Source of the DNA: Hydractinia symbiolongicarpus
Lineage: Eukaryota; Cnidaria; Hydrozoa; Anthoathecata; Hydractiniidae
Reading direction: 5' to 3'
Length of the DNA: 64,000 nucleotides
Assembly: GCF_029227915.1 (NCBI RefSeq)
Contig: NC_079882.1
Span: 32,232,001 to 32,296,000, forward strand
Below, piece after piece: positions 1-12,819 of this stretch (position 1 is the stretch's first letter; each line of letters begins with the position of its first letter). The notes under the pieces are model-generated. The model worked only from the letters and a program-made list of their open reading frames with translations. It had not been told where the DNA came from and searched no databases. The position numbers were made by a program, and so were the translations under genes.

Positions 1-1025
1 CTACAAGTCTCATGCGTTTTAGTGGTGAAAAAATAATTTAAAAAATCGTTCTGGAAATGAGTTTACTCACAGGGTACTTTCTTTGTATACATTCGAATAT
101 ACGGGCCAAGCCCGGGATTTACGGGAAATCGCGGGTTTTCGTTTTCCGGCGATTAAACCTCTTTCATTAAGCGTCTCATCAAAAATGAAAACATTTTTGA
201 AAACTACAAGTCTCATGCGTTTTAGTGGTGAAAAAATAATTTAAAAAATCGTTAGGGAAATGAGTTTACTCACTGGGTACTTTCCTTCTATTCTTTTGAC
301 TATACGGGCCGAGACCGGGATTTACGGGAAATTGCGGGTTTTCGTTTGCCGGCGATTAAACTTCTTTTATTCAGCGTCTCATCAAAAATGAAAACATTTT
401 TAAAAACTACAAGTCTCATGCGTTTTAGTGGTGAAAAAATAATTTAAAAAATCGTTAGGGAAATGAGTTTACTCACTGGGTACTTTCCTTCTATTCTTTT
501 GACTATACGGGCCGAGACCGGGATTTACGGGAAATTGCGGGTTTTCGTTTGCCGGCGATTAAACTTCTTTTATTCAGCGTCTCATCAAAAATGAAAACAT
601 TTTTAAAAACTACAAGTCTCATGGGCTTTAGTGGTGAAATAATAATTTAAAAAATCGTTTGGGAAATGAGTTTACTCCCTGGGTACTTTCTTTGTATACT
701 TTTGACTATACGGGCCGAGTACGGGATTTACGGGAAATCGCAGGTTTTCGTTTGCCGTCGATTAAACTTCTTTTATTCAGCGTCTCATCAAAAATGAAAA
801 CATTTTTGAAAACTACAAGTCTCATGCGTTTTAGTGGTGAAAAAATAATTTAAAAAATCGTTCGGGAAATGAGTTTACACCCTGGGTACTTTCTTTGTAT
901 ACTATTGACTATACGGGCCGAGTCCGGGATTTACGGGAAATCGCAGGTTTTCGTTTGCCGGCGATTAAAATTCTTTTATTCAGCGTCTCATCAAAAATGA
1001 AAACATTTTTAAAAACTACAAGTCT
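1..1025 (+). repeat. Left block, copy 1 (five monomers)
   Basis: This segment starts with an ATTCGAATATACGGG monomer that also has TTTTCCGGCG. It continues with two adjacent near-identical TTCCTTCTATTC monomers (anchors 264 and 467) and a GAGTACGGG monomer (anchor 670). It matches about 1626-2447 at an offset of 1,625 bp before the doubled monomer and 1,422 bp after it, so this copy carries one extra monomer. The offsets are 8 and 7 monomers. Confidence 0.8.
264..466 (+). repeat. Rare monomer variant with TTCCTTCTATTC segment
   Basis: This monomer has CTTTCCTTCTATTC where nearly all others have CTTTCTTTGTATAC, so the GTATAC site and the GTATA/TATAC dyad are lost. It also has CGTTAGGGAAATG just upstream and GAGACCGGG. 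Near-identical copies follow at 467, 1889 and 3107 and I saw none beyond about 3.2 kb. It therefore marks the left, more diverged end of the window and links the repeated blocks there. Confidence 0.85.
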
Positions 1026-1625
1026 CATGGGCTTTAGCGGTGAAATAATAATTTAAAAAATCGTTCGGGAAATGAGTTTACACCCTGGGTACTTTCTTAT
1101 TATTCTTTTGACTATACGGACTGAGTCCGGGATTTACGGGAAATCGCAGGTTTTCGACTGCCGGCGATTAAACTTCTTTTATTCAGCGTCTCATCAAAAA
1201 TGAAAACATTTTTGAAATCTACAAGTCTCATGCGTTTTAGTGGTGAAAATATAATTTAAAAAATCGTTCGGGAAATGAGTTTACTCCCTGGGTACTTTTT
1301 TTGTATACTTTTGGTTATACGGGCCGAGTCCAAGGTTTACGGGAAATGGCGGGTTTTCGTTTGCTGGCGATTAAACTTCTTTTATTCAGCGTCTCATCAA
1401 AAATGAAATCATTTTTGAAAACTACAAGTCTTAGGCGTTTTAGTGGTGAAAATATAATTTGAAAAATCGTTCGGGAAATGAGTTTAATCCCTGGGTACTT
1501 TCTTTGTATACTTTTAACTATACGGTCCGAGTCCGCGATTTACGGGAAGTTGCAGGTTTTCGTTTGCTGGCGATTAAACTTCTTTTATTCAGCGTCTCAT
1601 CAAAATCGAAAACATTTTTGAAAAA
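1026..1625 (+). repeat. Diverged monomers between left-block copies
   Basis: About three monomers with private changes lie here: CTTATTATTC near 1096, TTTTGGTTATACGGG near 1310, and GTTTAATCCCTGGG near 1481. They belong to the same satellite but share fewer variants with neighbours than later monomers do, so they look older or less homogenised. Confidence 0.75.
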
Positions 1626-2447
1626 ATACAAGTCTCATGCGTTTTAGTGGTGAAAAAATAATTTAAAAAATCGTTCTGGAAATGAGTTTACTCACAGGGT
1701 ACTTTCTTTGTATACATTCGAATATACGGGCCAAGCCCGGGATTTACGGGAAATCGCGGGTTTTCGTTTTCCGGCGATTAAACCTCTTTCATTAAGCGTC
1801 TCATCAAAAATGAAAACATTTTTGAAAACTACAAGTCTCATGCGTTTTAGTGGTGAAAAAATAAATTAAAAAATCGTTAGGGAAATGAGTTTACTCACTG
1901 GGTACTTTCCTTCTATTCTTTTGACTATACGGGCCGAGACCGGGATTTACGGGAAATTGCGGGTTTTCGTTTGCCGGCGATTAAACTTCTTTTATTCAGC
2001 GTCTCATCAAAAATGAAAACATTTTTAAAAACTACAAGTCTCATGGGCTTTAGTGGTGAAATAATAATTTAAAAAATCGTTTGGGAAATGAGTTTACTCC
2101 CTGGGTACTTTCTTTGTATACTTTTGACTATACGGGCCGAGTACGGGATTTACGGGAAATTGCAGGTTTTCGTTTGCCGTCGATTAAACTTCTTTTATTC
2201 AGCGTCTCATCAAAAATGAAAACATTTTTGAAAACTACAAGTCTCATGCGTTTTAGTGGTGAAAAAATAATTTAAAAAATCGTTCGGGAAATGAGTTTAC
2301 ACCATGGGTACTTTCTTTGTATACTATTGACTATACGGGCCGAGTCCGGGATTTACGGGAAATCGCAGGTTTTCGTTTGCCGGCGATTAAAATTCTTTTA
2401 TTTAGCGTCTCATCAAAAATGAAAACATTTTTAAAAACTACAAGTCT
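1626..2447 (+). repeat. Left block, copy 2
   Basis: This is the second copy of the first block. It carries the same ATTCGAATATACGGG + TTTTCCGGCG monomer, then one TTCCTTCTATTC monomer (copy 1 has two), then the GAGTACGGG monomer and the TATACTATTGAC monomer near 2320. A few substitutions separate the copies, for example ACCATGGG here against ACCCTGGG near 891. Confidence 0.8.
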
Positions 2448-4909
2448 TATGCGTTTTAGTGGTGAAAAAATAATTTAAAAAATCGTTCGGGAAATGAGTT
2501 TACTCCCTGGGTACTTTCTTTGTATGCTTTTGACTATACGGGCCGAGTCCGGGATTTACGGGAAATCGCAGGTTTTCGTTTGCCGGCGATTAAACTTCTT
2601 TTATACAGCGTCTCATTAAAAATGAAAACATTCTTGAAAACTACAAGTCTCATGCGTTTTAGTGGTGAAATAATAATTTAAAAAATCGTTTGGGAAATGA
2701 GTTTACTCCCTGGGTACTTTCTTTGTATACTTTTGACTATACGGGCGGAGTCCAGGATTTACGGGAAATCGCAGGTTTTCGTTTGCCAGCGATTAAACCT
2801 CTTTCATTAGGCGTCTCATCAAAAATGAAAACATCTTTGAAAATTACAAGTCTCATGGGCTTTAGTGGTGAAATAATAATTTAAAAAATTGTTTGGGAAA
2901 TGAGTTTACTCCCTGGGTACTTTCTTTGTATACTTTTGACTATACGGGCCGAGTACGGGATTTACGGGAAATCGCAGGTTTTCGTTTGCCGACGATTAAA
3001 CTTCTTTTATTCAGCGTCTCATCAAAAATGAAAACATTTTTGAAAACTACAAGTCTCAAGCGTTTTAGTGGTGAAAAAATAATTTAAAAAATCGTTAGGG
3101 AAATGAGTTTACTCACTGGGTACTTTCCTTCTATTCTTTTGACTATACGGGCCGAGACCGGGATTTACGGGAAATTGCGGGTTTTCGTTTGCCGGCGATT
3201 AAACTTCTTTTATTCAGCGTCTCATCAAAAATGAAAACATTTTTAAAAACTACAAGTCTCATGGGCTTTAGTGGTGAAATAATAATTTAAAAAATCGTTT
3301 GGGAAATGAGTTTACTCCCTGGGTACTTTCTTTGTATACTTTTGACTATGCGGGCCGAGTCCGGGGTTTACGGGAAATGGCGGGTTTTCGTTTGCCGGCG
3401 ATTAAACGTCTTTTATTCAGCGTCTCATCAAAAATGAAAACATTTTTGAAAACTACAAGTCTCATGCGCTTTAGTGGTGAAAATATAAGTTAAAAAATCG
3501 TTCGGGAAATAAGTTTACTCCCTGGGTACTTTCTTTGTATACTTTTGACTATACGGTCTGAGTCCAGGATTTACGGGAAGTCGCGGGTTTTCGTTTGCCG
3601 GCGATTAAACTTCTTTTATTCAGTGTCTCATCAAGAATGAAAACATTTTTAAAAACTGCAAGTCTCATGGGCTTTAGTGGTGAAATAATAATTTAAAAAA
3701 TCGTTCGGGAAATGAGTTTACACCCTGGATACTTTCTTTGTATACTTTTGACTATACGGGCCGAGTCCGGGATTTACGGGAAATCGCAGGTTTTCGTTTG
3801 CCGGCTAATAAACTTCTTTCATTCAGCGTCTCATCAAAAATGAAAATATTTTTGAAAACTACAAGTCTCATGCGTTTTAGTGGTGAAAAAATAATTTAAA
3901 AAATCGTTCTGGAAATGAGTTTACTCCCTGGGTACTTTCTTTGTATACTTTTGACTATGCGGGCCGAGTCCGGGGTTTACGGGAAATGGCGGGTTTTCGT
4001 TTGCCGGCGATTAAACGTCTTTTATTCAGCGTCTCATCAAAAATGAAAACATTTTTAAAAACTGCAAGTCTCATGGGCTTTAGTGGTGAAATAATAATTT
4101 AAAAAATCGTTCGGGAAATGAGTTTACACCCTGGATACTTTCTTTGTATACTTTTGACTATACGGGCCGAGTCCGGGATTTACGGGAAATCGCAGGTTTT
4201 CGTTTGCCGGCGATTAAACTTCTTTCATTCAGCGTCTCATCAAAAATGAAAACATTTTTGAAAACTACAAGTCTCATGCGTTTTAGTGGTGAAAAAATAA
4301 TTTAAAAAATCGTTCTGGAAATGAGTTTACTCACAGGGTACTTTCTTTGTATACATTCGACTATACGGGCCAAGCCCGGGGTTTACGGGAAATCGCGGGT
4401 TTTGGTTTGCCGGCGATTAAACCTCTTTCATTAAGCGTCTCATCAAAAATGAAAACATTTTTGAAAACTACAAGTCTCATGCGTTTTAGTGGTGAAAAGA
4501 TAATTGAAAAAATCGTTCGGGAAATGAGTTTACTCCCTGGGTACTTTCTTTGTATACTTTTGACTATACGTTCCGAGTCCGGGATTTACGGGAAGTCGCG
4601 GGTTTTCGTTTGCCGGCAATTAAACTACTTTTATTCAGCGTCTCATCAAAAATGAAAGTATTTTTGAAAACTACAAGTCTCATGCGTTTTAGTGGTGAAA
4701 AAATAATTTAAAAAATCGTTCGGGAAATGAGTTTACTCCCTGGGTACTTTCTTTGTATACTTTTGACTATACGGGCTGAGTCCGGGATTTACGGGAAGTC
4801 GCGGGTTTTGGTTTGCCGGCGATTAAACTTCTTTTATTCAGCGTCTCATCAAAAATGAAAATATTTTTAAATACTACAAGTCTCATGGGTTATAGTGGTG
4901 AAATAATAA
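2448..4909 (+). repeat. Mixed monomers with local 3- and 2-monomer echoes
   Basis: About twelve monomers of mixed subtype. An ACTATGCGGG/CCGGGGTTTACGGG/AAATGGCGGG monomer near 3349 recurs near 3957 (608 bp, three monomers). The ACTGCAAGTCTCATGGGC tail near 3655 recurs near 4061 (about two monomers). A fourth TTCCTTCTATTC monomer is at 3107. The different offsets of neighbouring matches point to several small exchanges rather than one clean duplication. Confidence 0.75.
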
Positions 4910-7138
4910 TTTAAAAAATCGTTCGGGAAATGAGTTTACACCCTGGGTACTTTCTTTGTATACTTTTGACTATACGGGCCGACTCCGGGATTTATGGGAA
5001 ATCGCAGGTTTTTGTTTGCCGGCGATTAAACTTCTTTTATTCAGCGTCTCATCAAAAATGAAAACATTTTTAAAAACTACAAGTCTTATGCGTTTTAGTG
5101 GTGAAAAAATAATTTAAAAAATCGTTCTGGAAATGAGTTGACTCCCTGGGTACTATCTTTGTATACTTTTGACTATACGGGCCAAGCCCGGGATTTACGG
5201 GAAATCTCGGCTTTTTGTTTGCCGGCGATTAAAGCTCTTTCATTAAGTGTCTCATCAAAAATGAAAACATTTTTGAAAACTACAAGTCTCATGCGTTTTA
5301 GTGTTGAAAAAATAAATTAAAAAATCGTTCTGGAAATAAGTTTACTCACAGGGTACTTTCTTTGTATACATTCGACTATACGGGCCAAGCCCGGGATTTA
5401 CGGGAAATCGCGGGTTTACGTTTGCCGGCGATTAAACAACTTTCATTAAGCGTCTCATCAAAAATGAAAACATTTCTGAAAACTACAAGTCTCATGCGTT
5501 TTAGTGGTGAAAATTAATTTAAAATATCGTTTGGGAAATGAGTTTACTCCCTGGGTACTTTCTTTGTATACTTTTGACTATACGGGCCGAGTCCGGGATT
5601 TACGGGAAGACGCGGGTTTTCGTTTGCCGGCAATTAAACTTCTTTTATTCAGCGTCTCATCAAAAATGAAAACATTTTTAAAAACTACAAGTCTCATGCG
5701 TTTTAGTGGTGAAAAAAAATTTAAAAAATCGTTCAGGAAATGAGTTTACTCCCTGGGTACTTTCTTTGTATACTTTTGACTACACGGGCCGAGTCCGGGA
5801 TTTACGGGAAATCGCGTGTTTTCGATTGCCGGCGATTAAACTTCTTTTATTCAGCGTCTCATCAAAAATGAAAATATTTTTAAATACTACAAGTCTCATG
5901 GGCTTTAGTGGTGAAATAATAATTTAAAAAATCGTTCGGGAAATGAGTTTACACCCTGGGTACTATCTTTGTATACTTTTGACTATACGGGCCAAGCCCG
6001 GGATTTACGGGAAATCTCGGGTTTTCGTTTGCCGGCGATTAAACCTCTTTCATTAAGCGTCTCATCAAAAATGAAAACATTTTTGAAAACTACAAGTCTC
6101 ATGCGTTTTAGTGTTGAAAAAATAAATTAAAAAATCGTTCTGGAAATGAGTTTACTCACAGGGTACTTTCTTTGTATACATTCGACTATACGGGCCAAGC
6201 CCGGGATTTACGGGAAATCGCGGGTTTTCGTTTGCCGGCGATTAAACAACTTTCATTAAGCGTCTCATCAAAAATGAAAAAATTTCTGAAAACAACAAGT
6301 CTCATGCGTTTTAGTGGTGAAAATTAATTTAAAATATCGTTTGGGAAATGAGTTTACTCCCTGGGTACTTTCTTTGTATACTTTTGACTATACGGGCCGA
6401 GTCCGGGATTTACGGGAAGAGGCGGGTTTTCGTTTGCCGGCAATTAAACTTCTTTTATTCAGCGTCTCATCAAAAATGAAAACATTTTTAAAAACTACAA
6501 GTCTCATGCGTTTTAGTGGTGAAAATTAATTTAAAATATCGTTTGGGAAATGAGTTTACTCCCTGGGTACTTTCTTTGTATACTTTTGACTATACGGGCC
6601 GAGTCCGGGATTTACGGGAAGTCGCGGGTTTTCGTTTGCCGGCGATTAAACTTCTTTTATTCAGCGTCTCATCAAAAATGAAAATATTTTTAAATACTAC
6701 AAGTCTCATGGGCTTTAGTGGTGAAATAATAATTTAAAAAATCGTTCGGGAAATGAGTTTACACCCTGGGTACTTTCTTTGTATACTTTTGACTATACGG
6801 GCCGAGTCCGGGATTTACGGGAAATCGCAGGTTTTCGTTTGCCGGCGATTAAACTTCTTTTATTCAGCGTCTCGTCAAAAATGAAAATATTTTTAAATAC
6901 TACAAGTCTCATGGGCTTTAGTGGTGAAATAATAATTTAAAAAATCGTTCGGGAAATGAGTTTACACCCTGGGTACTTTCTTTGTATACTTTTGACTATA
7001 CGGGGCGAGTCCGGGATTTACGGGAAATCGCAGGTTTTCGTTTGCCGGTGATTAAACTTCTTTTATTCAGCGTCTCATCAAAAATGAAAACATTTTTGAA
7101 AACTACAAGTCTCATGCGTTTTATTGGTGAAAAAATAA
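4910..7138 (+). repeat. 11-monomer higher-order unit, copy 1 (2,229 bp)
   Basis: This is the first of two tandem units. It opens with a CGACTCCGGG + TTTATGGG monomer (near 4981) and includes TGAGTTGACTCCC (near 5136), GTGTTGAAAAAATAAATT tails and a GAAAAAAAATTT tail near 5712. Each marker recurs 2,229 bp downstream. I counted about six single-base differences from copy 2 (for example near 5234, 5391, 5418, 5818 and 6995), so identity is above 99%. That implies recent duplication by unequal exchange. Confidence 0.92.
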
Positions 7139-9386
7139 TTTAAAAAATCGTTCGGGAAATGAGTTTACACCCTGGGTACTTTCTTTGTATACTTTTGACT
7201 ATACGGGCCGACTCCGGGATTTATGGGAAATCGCAGGTTTTTGTTTGCCGGCGATTAAACTTCTTTTATTCAGCGTCTCATCAAAAATGAAAACATTTTT
7301 AAAAACTACAAGTCTTATGCGTTTTAGTGGTAAAAAAATAATTTAAAAAATCGTTCTGGAAATGAGTTGACTCCCTGGGTACTATCTTTGTATACTTTTG
7401 ACTATACGGGCCAAGCCCGGGATTTACGGGAAATCTCGGCTTTTTGTTTGCCGGCGATTAAACCTCTTTCATTAAGTGTCTCATCAAAAATGAAAACATT
7501 TTTGAAAACTACAAGTCTCATGCGTTTTAGTGTTGAAAAAATAAATTAAAAAATCGTTCTGGAAATAAGTTTACTCACAGGGTACTTTCTTTGTATACAT
7601 TCGACTATACGGGCCAAGCTCGGGATTTACGGGAAATCGCGGGTTTTCGTTTGCCGGCGATTAAACAACTTTCATTAAGCGTCTCATCAAAAATGAAAAC
7701 ATTTCTGAAAACTACAAGTCTCATGCGTTTTAGTGGTGAAAATTAATTTAAAATATCGTTTGGGAAATGAGTTTACTCCCTGGGTACTTTCTTTGTATAC
7801 TTTTGACTATACGGGCCGAGTCCGGGATTTACGGGAAGACGCGGGTTTTCGTTTGCCGGCAATTAAACTTCTTTTATTCAGCGTCTCATCAAAAATGAAA
7901 ACATTTTTAAAAACTACAAGTCTCATGCGTTTTAGTGGTGAAAAAAAATTTAAAAAATCGTTCAGGAAATGAGTTTACTCCCTGGGTACTTTCTTTGTAT
8001 ACTTTTGACTACACGGGCCGAGTCCGGGATTTACGGGAAATCGCGGGTTTTCGATTGCCGGCGATTAAACTTCTTTTATTCAGCGTCTCATCAAAAATGA
8101 AAATATTTTTAAATACTACAAGTCTCATGGGCTTTAGTGGTGAAATAATAATTTAAAAAATCGTTCGGGAAATGAGTTTACACCCTGGGTACTATCTTTG
8201 TATACTTTTGACTATACGGGCCAAGCCCGGGATTTACGGGAAATCTCGGGTTTTCGTTTGCCGGCGATTAAACCTCTTTCATTAAGCGTCTCATCAAAAA
8301 TGAAAACATTTTTGAAAACTACAAGTCTCATGCGTTTTAGTGTTGAAAAAATAAATTAAAAAATCGTTCTGGAAATGAGTTTACTCACAGGGTACTTTCT
8401 TTGTATACATTCGACTATACGGGCCAAGCCCGGGATTTACGGGAAATCGCGGGTTTTCGTTTGCCGGCGATTAAACAACTTTCATTAAGCGTCTCATCAA
8501 AAATGAAAAAATTTCTGAAAACAACAAGTCTCATGCGTTTTAGTGGTGAAAATTAATTTAAAATATCGTTTGGGAAATGAGTTTACTCCCTGGGTACTTT
8601 CTTTGTATACTTTTGACTATACGGGCCGAGTCCGGGATTTACGGGAAGAGGCGGGTTTTCGTTTGCCGGCAATTAAACTTCTTTTATTCAGCGTCTCATC
8701 AAAAATGAAAACATTTTTAAAAACTACAAGTCTCATGCGTTTTAGTGGTGAAAATTAATTTAAAATATCGTTTGGGAAATGAGTTTACTCCCTGGGTACT
8801 TTCTTTGTATACTTTTGACTATACGGGCCGAGTCCGGGATTTACGGGAAGTCGCGGGTTTTCGTTTGCCGGCGATTAAACTTCTTTTATTCAGCGTCTCA
8901 TCAAAAATGAAAATATTTTTAAATACTACAAGTCTCATGGGCTTTAGTGGTGAAATAATAATTTAAAAAATCGTTCGGGAAATGAGTTTACACCCTGGGT
9001 ACTTTCTTTGTATACTTTTGACTATACGGGCCGAGTCCGGGATTTACGGGAAATCGCAGGTTTTCGTTTGCCGGCGATTAAACTTCTTTTATTCAGCGTC
9101 TCGTCAAAAATGAAAATATTTTTAAATACTACAAGTCTCATGGGCTTTAGTGGTGAAATAATAATTTAAAAAATCGTTCGGGAAATGAGTTTACACCCTG
9201 GGTACTTTCTTTGTATACTTTTGACTATACGGGCCGAGTCCGGGATTTACGGGAAATCGCAGGTTTTCGTTTGCCGGTGATTAAACTTCTTTTATTCAGC
9301 GTCTCATCAAAAATGAAAACATTTTTGAAAACTACAAGTCTCATGCGTTTTATTGGTGAAAAAATAATTTAAAAAATCGTTCGGGA
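7139..9386 (+). repeat. 11-monomer higher-order unit, copy 2 (2,229 bp)
   Basis: This is the second copy of the 2,229-bp unit, directly abutting the first. It repeats the CGACTCCGGG + TTTATGGG monomer near 7210 and the TGAGTTGACTCCC monomer near 7365. Matching continues to about 9386, where this copy turns into a GGGAAGTGAG/TCACAGGT monomer while copy 1 goes into copy 2. Confidence 0.92.
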
Positions 9387-10869
9387 AGTGAGTTTACTCA
9401 CAGGTTACTTTCTTTGTATACATTCCACTATACGGACCAAGCCCGGGATTTACGGGAAATCGCGGGTTTTCGTTTGCCGGCGATTAAACCTCTTTCATTA
9501 AGCGTCTCATCAAAAATGAAAACATTTTTGAAAACTACAAGTCTCATGCGTTTTAGTCGTGAAAAAAAATTTAAAAAATCGTTTTGGAAATGAGTTTACT
9601 TCCTGGGTACTTTCTTTGTATACATTCGACTATACGGACCAAGACCGGGATTTACGGGAAATCGCGGGTTTTCGTTTGCCGGCGATTAAACCACTTTTAT
9701 TAAGCGTCTCATCAAAAATGAAAACATTTCTGAAAACTACAAGTCTCATGCGTTTTAGTGGTGAAAAAATAATTTAAAAAAATTCGTTCGGGAAATGAGT
9801 TTACTCACAGGGTACTTTCTTTGTATACATTTGACTATACGGGCCAAGCCCGGGATTTACGGGAAATCGCGGGTTTTCGTTTGCCGGCGATTAAGCAACT
9901 TTCATTAAGCGTCTCATCAAAAATGAAAACATTTCTGAAAACTACAAGTCTCATGCGTTTTAGTGGTGAAAATTAATTTAAAAAATCGTTCGGGAAATGA
10001 GTTTACTCCCTGGGTACTTTCTTTGTATACTTTTGACTATACGGGCCGAGTCGGGGATTTACAGGAAGTCGCGGGTTTTCGTTTGCCGGCAATTAAACTT
10101 CTTTTATTCAGCGTCTCATCAAAAATGAAAACATTTTTAAATACTACAAGTCTCATGGGTTTAGTTGTGAAATAATAATTTAAAAAATCGTTCTGGAAAT
10201 GAGTTTACTCACAGGTTACTTTCTTTGTATACATTCGACTATACGGGCCAAGCCCGGGTTTTACGGGAAATCGCGGGTTTTCGTTTGCCGGCGATTAAAC
10301 CTCTTTTATTAAGCGTCTCATCAAAAATGAAAACATTTCTGAAAACTACAAGTCTCATGCGTTTTAGTGGTGAAAATTAATTTAAAAAATCGTTCGGGAA
10401 ATGTGTTTACTCCCTGGGTACTTTCTTTGTATACTTTTGACTATACGGGCCGAGTCGGGGATTTACAGGAAGTCGCGGGTTTTCGTTTGCCGGCAATTAA
10501 ACTTCTTTTATTCAGCGTCTCATCAAAAATGAAAACATTTTTGAAAACTACAAGTCTCATGCGTTTTATTGGTGAAAAAATAATTTAAAAAATTGTTTTG
10601 GAAATGAGTTTACTCCCTGGGTACTTTCTTTGTATACATTCGACTATACGGACCAAGACCGGGATTTACGGGAAACGCGGGTTTTCGTTTGCCGGCGATT
10701 AAACCACTTTTATTAAGCGTCTCATCAAAAATGAAAACATTTCTGAAAACTACAAGTCTCATGCGTTTTAGTGGTGAAAAAATAATTTAAAAATTCGTTC
10801 GGGAAATGAGTTTACTCACAGGGTACTTTCTTTGTATACATTCGACTATACGGGCCAAGCCCGGGATTT
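9387..10869 (+). repeat. Mixed block with GTCGGGGATTTACAGG monomers
   Basis: About seven monomers. A variant with GAGTCGGGGATTTACAGGAAG is at about 10050 and 10454, then again near 11061 and 15112, giving steps of 404, 607 and 4,051 bp. A GACCAAGACCGGG monomer near 9640 recurs near 10651. One copy near 10675 has lost a base (GAAACGCGGG for GAAATCGCGGG). Confidence 0.75.
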
Positions 10870-12350
10870 ACGGGAAATCGCGGGTTTTCGTTTGCCGGCG
10901 ATTAAGCAACTTTCATTAAGCGTCTCATCAAAAATGAAAACATTTCTGAAAACTACAAGTCTCATGCGTTTTAGTGGTGAAAATTAATTTAAAAAATCGT
11001 TCGGGAAATGAGTTTACTCCCTGGGTACTTTCTTTGTATACTTTTGACTATACGGGCCGAGTCGGGGATTTACAGGAAGTCGCGGGTTTTCGTTTGCCGG
11101 CAATTAAACTTCTTTTATTCAGCGTCTCCTCAAAAATGAAAACATTTTTAAAAACAACAAGTCTCATGGGCTTTAGTGGTGAAATAATAATTTAAAAAAT
11201 CGTTCGGGAAATGAGTTTACACCCCGGGTACTTTCTTTGTATACTTTTGACTATACGGGCCGAGTCCGGGATTTACGGGAAATCGCAGGTTTTCGTTTGC
11301 CGGCGATTAAACTTCTTTTATTCAGCGTCTCATCAAAAATGAAAACATTTTTAAAAACTACAAGTCTCATGCGTTTTAGTGGTGAAAAAATAATTTAAAA
11401 CATCGTTCGGGAAATGAGTTTACTCCCTGGGTACTTTCTTTGTATACTTTTGACTATACGGGCTGAGTCCGGGATTTATGGGAAGTCGCGGGTTTTCGTT
11501 TGCCGGCGATTAAACTTCTTTTATTCAGCGTCTCATCAAAAATGAAAAGATTTTTGAAAACTACAAGTCTCATGCGTTTTAGTGTTGAAAAAATAAATTA
11601 AAAAATCGTTCTGGAAATGAGTTTACTCACAGGGTACTTTCTTTGTGTACATTCGACTATACTAGCCAAGCCCGGGATTTACGGGAGATCGCGTGTTTTC
11701 GTTTGCCGGCGATTAAACAACTTTCATTAAGCGTCTCATCACAAATGAAAACATTTCTGAAAACTACAAGTCTCATGCGTTTTAGTGGTGAGAATTATTT
11801 TATAATATCGTTTGGGAAATGAGTTTACTCACAGGGTACTTTCTTTGTATACATTCGACTATACGGGCCAAGCCCGGGATTTACGGGAAATCGCGTGTTT
11901 TCGTTTGCCGGCGATTAAACAACTTTCATTAAGCGTCTCATCAAAAATGAAAACATTTCTGAAAACTACAAGTCTCATGCGTTTTAGTGGTGAAAATTAA
12001 TTTAAAATATCGTTTGGGAAATGAGTTTACTCCCTGGGTATTTTCTTAGTATACTTTTGACTATACGGGCCGAGTCCGGGATTTACGGGAAGACGCGGGT
12101 TTTCGTTTGCCGGCAATTAAACTTCTTTTATTCAGCGTCTCATCAAAAATGAAAACATTTTTAAAAACTACAAGTCTCATGCATTTTAGTGGTGAAAAAA
12201 AATTTAAAAAATCGTTCGGGAAATGAGTTTACTCCCTGGGTACTTTCTTTGTATACTTTTGACTATACGGGCCGAGTCCGGGATTTACGGGAAATCGCAG
12301 GTTTTCGTTTGCCGGCGATTAAACTTCTTTTATTCAGCGTCTCATCAAAA
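10870..12350 (+). repeat. Seven-monomer segment duplicated 4,051 bp downstream, copy 1
   Basis: This segment runs from a GATTAAGCAAC monomer through GTCGGGGATTTACAGG, CACCCCGGG, GGCTGAG + TTTATGGG and TCACAAATG monomers. It recurs at about 14921-16401 at an offset of 4,051 bp (20 monomers). Its right part (from about 11400) also recurs at 1,417 bp (seven monomers), at about 12820-13767. Shared singletons such as TTTTCTTAGTATAC (near 12040, 13458 and 16091) confirm three related copies. Confidence 0.85.
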
Positions 12351-12819
12351 ATGAAAACATTTTTGAAAACTACAAGTCTCATGCGTTTTAGTGGTGAAAA
12401 AATAATTTAAAAAATCGTTCGGGAAGTGAGTTTACTCCCTGGGTACTTTCTTTGTATACGTTTGACTATGCGGGCCGAGTCCAGGGTTTACGGGAAATGG
12501 CGGTTTTTGGTTTGCCGGCGATTAAAATTCTTTTATTCAGCGTCTCATCAAAAATGAAAACATTTTTGAAAACTACAAGTCTCAAGCGTTTTAGTGGTGA
12601 AAAGATAATTTAAAAAGTCGTTTTGAAAATGAGTTTACTCACAGGGTACTTTCTCTGTATACTTTTGACTATACGGGCCAAGCCCGGGATTTACGGGAAG
12701 ACGCGGGTTTTCGTTTGCCGGAAATTAAGCAACTTTCATTAAGCGTCTCATCAAAAATGAAAACATTTCTGAAAACTACAAGTCTCATGCGTCTTAGTGG
12801 TGAAAAAAAATTTAAAAAA

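Noticed and set aside
252-262. TTAGGG telomere-like hexamer (also near 455, 1877 and 3095)
   Set aside because: A single hexamer inside the CGTTAGGGAAATG variant of the monomer; it is never tandem.
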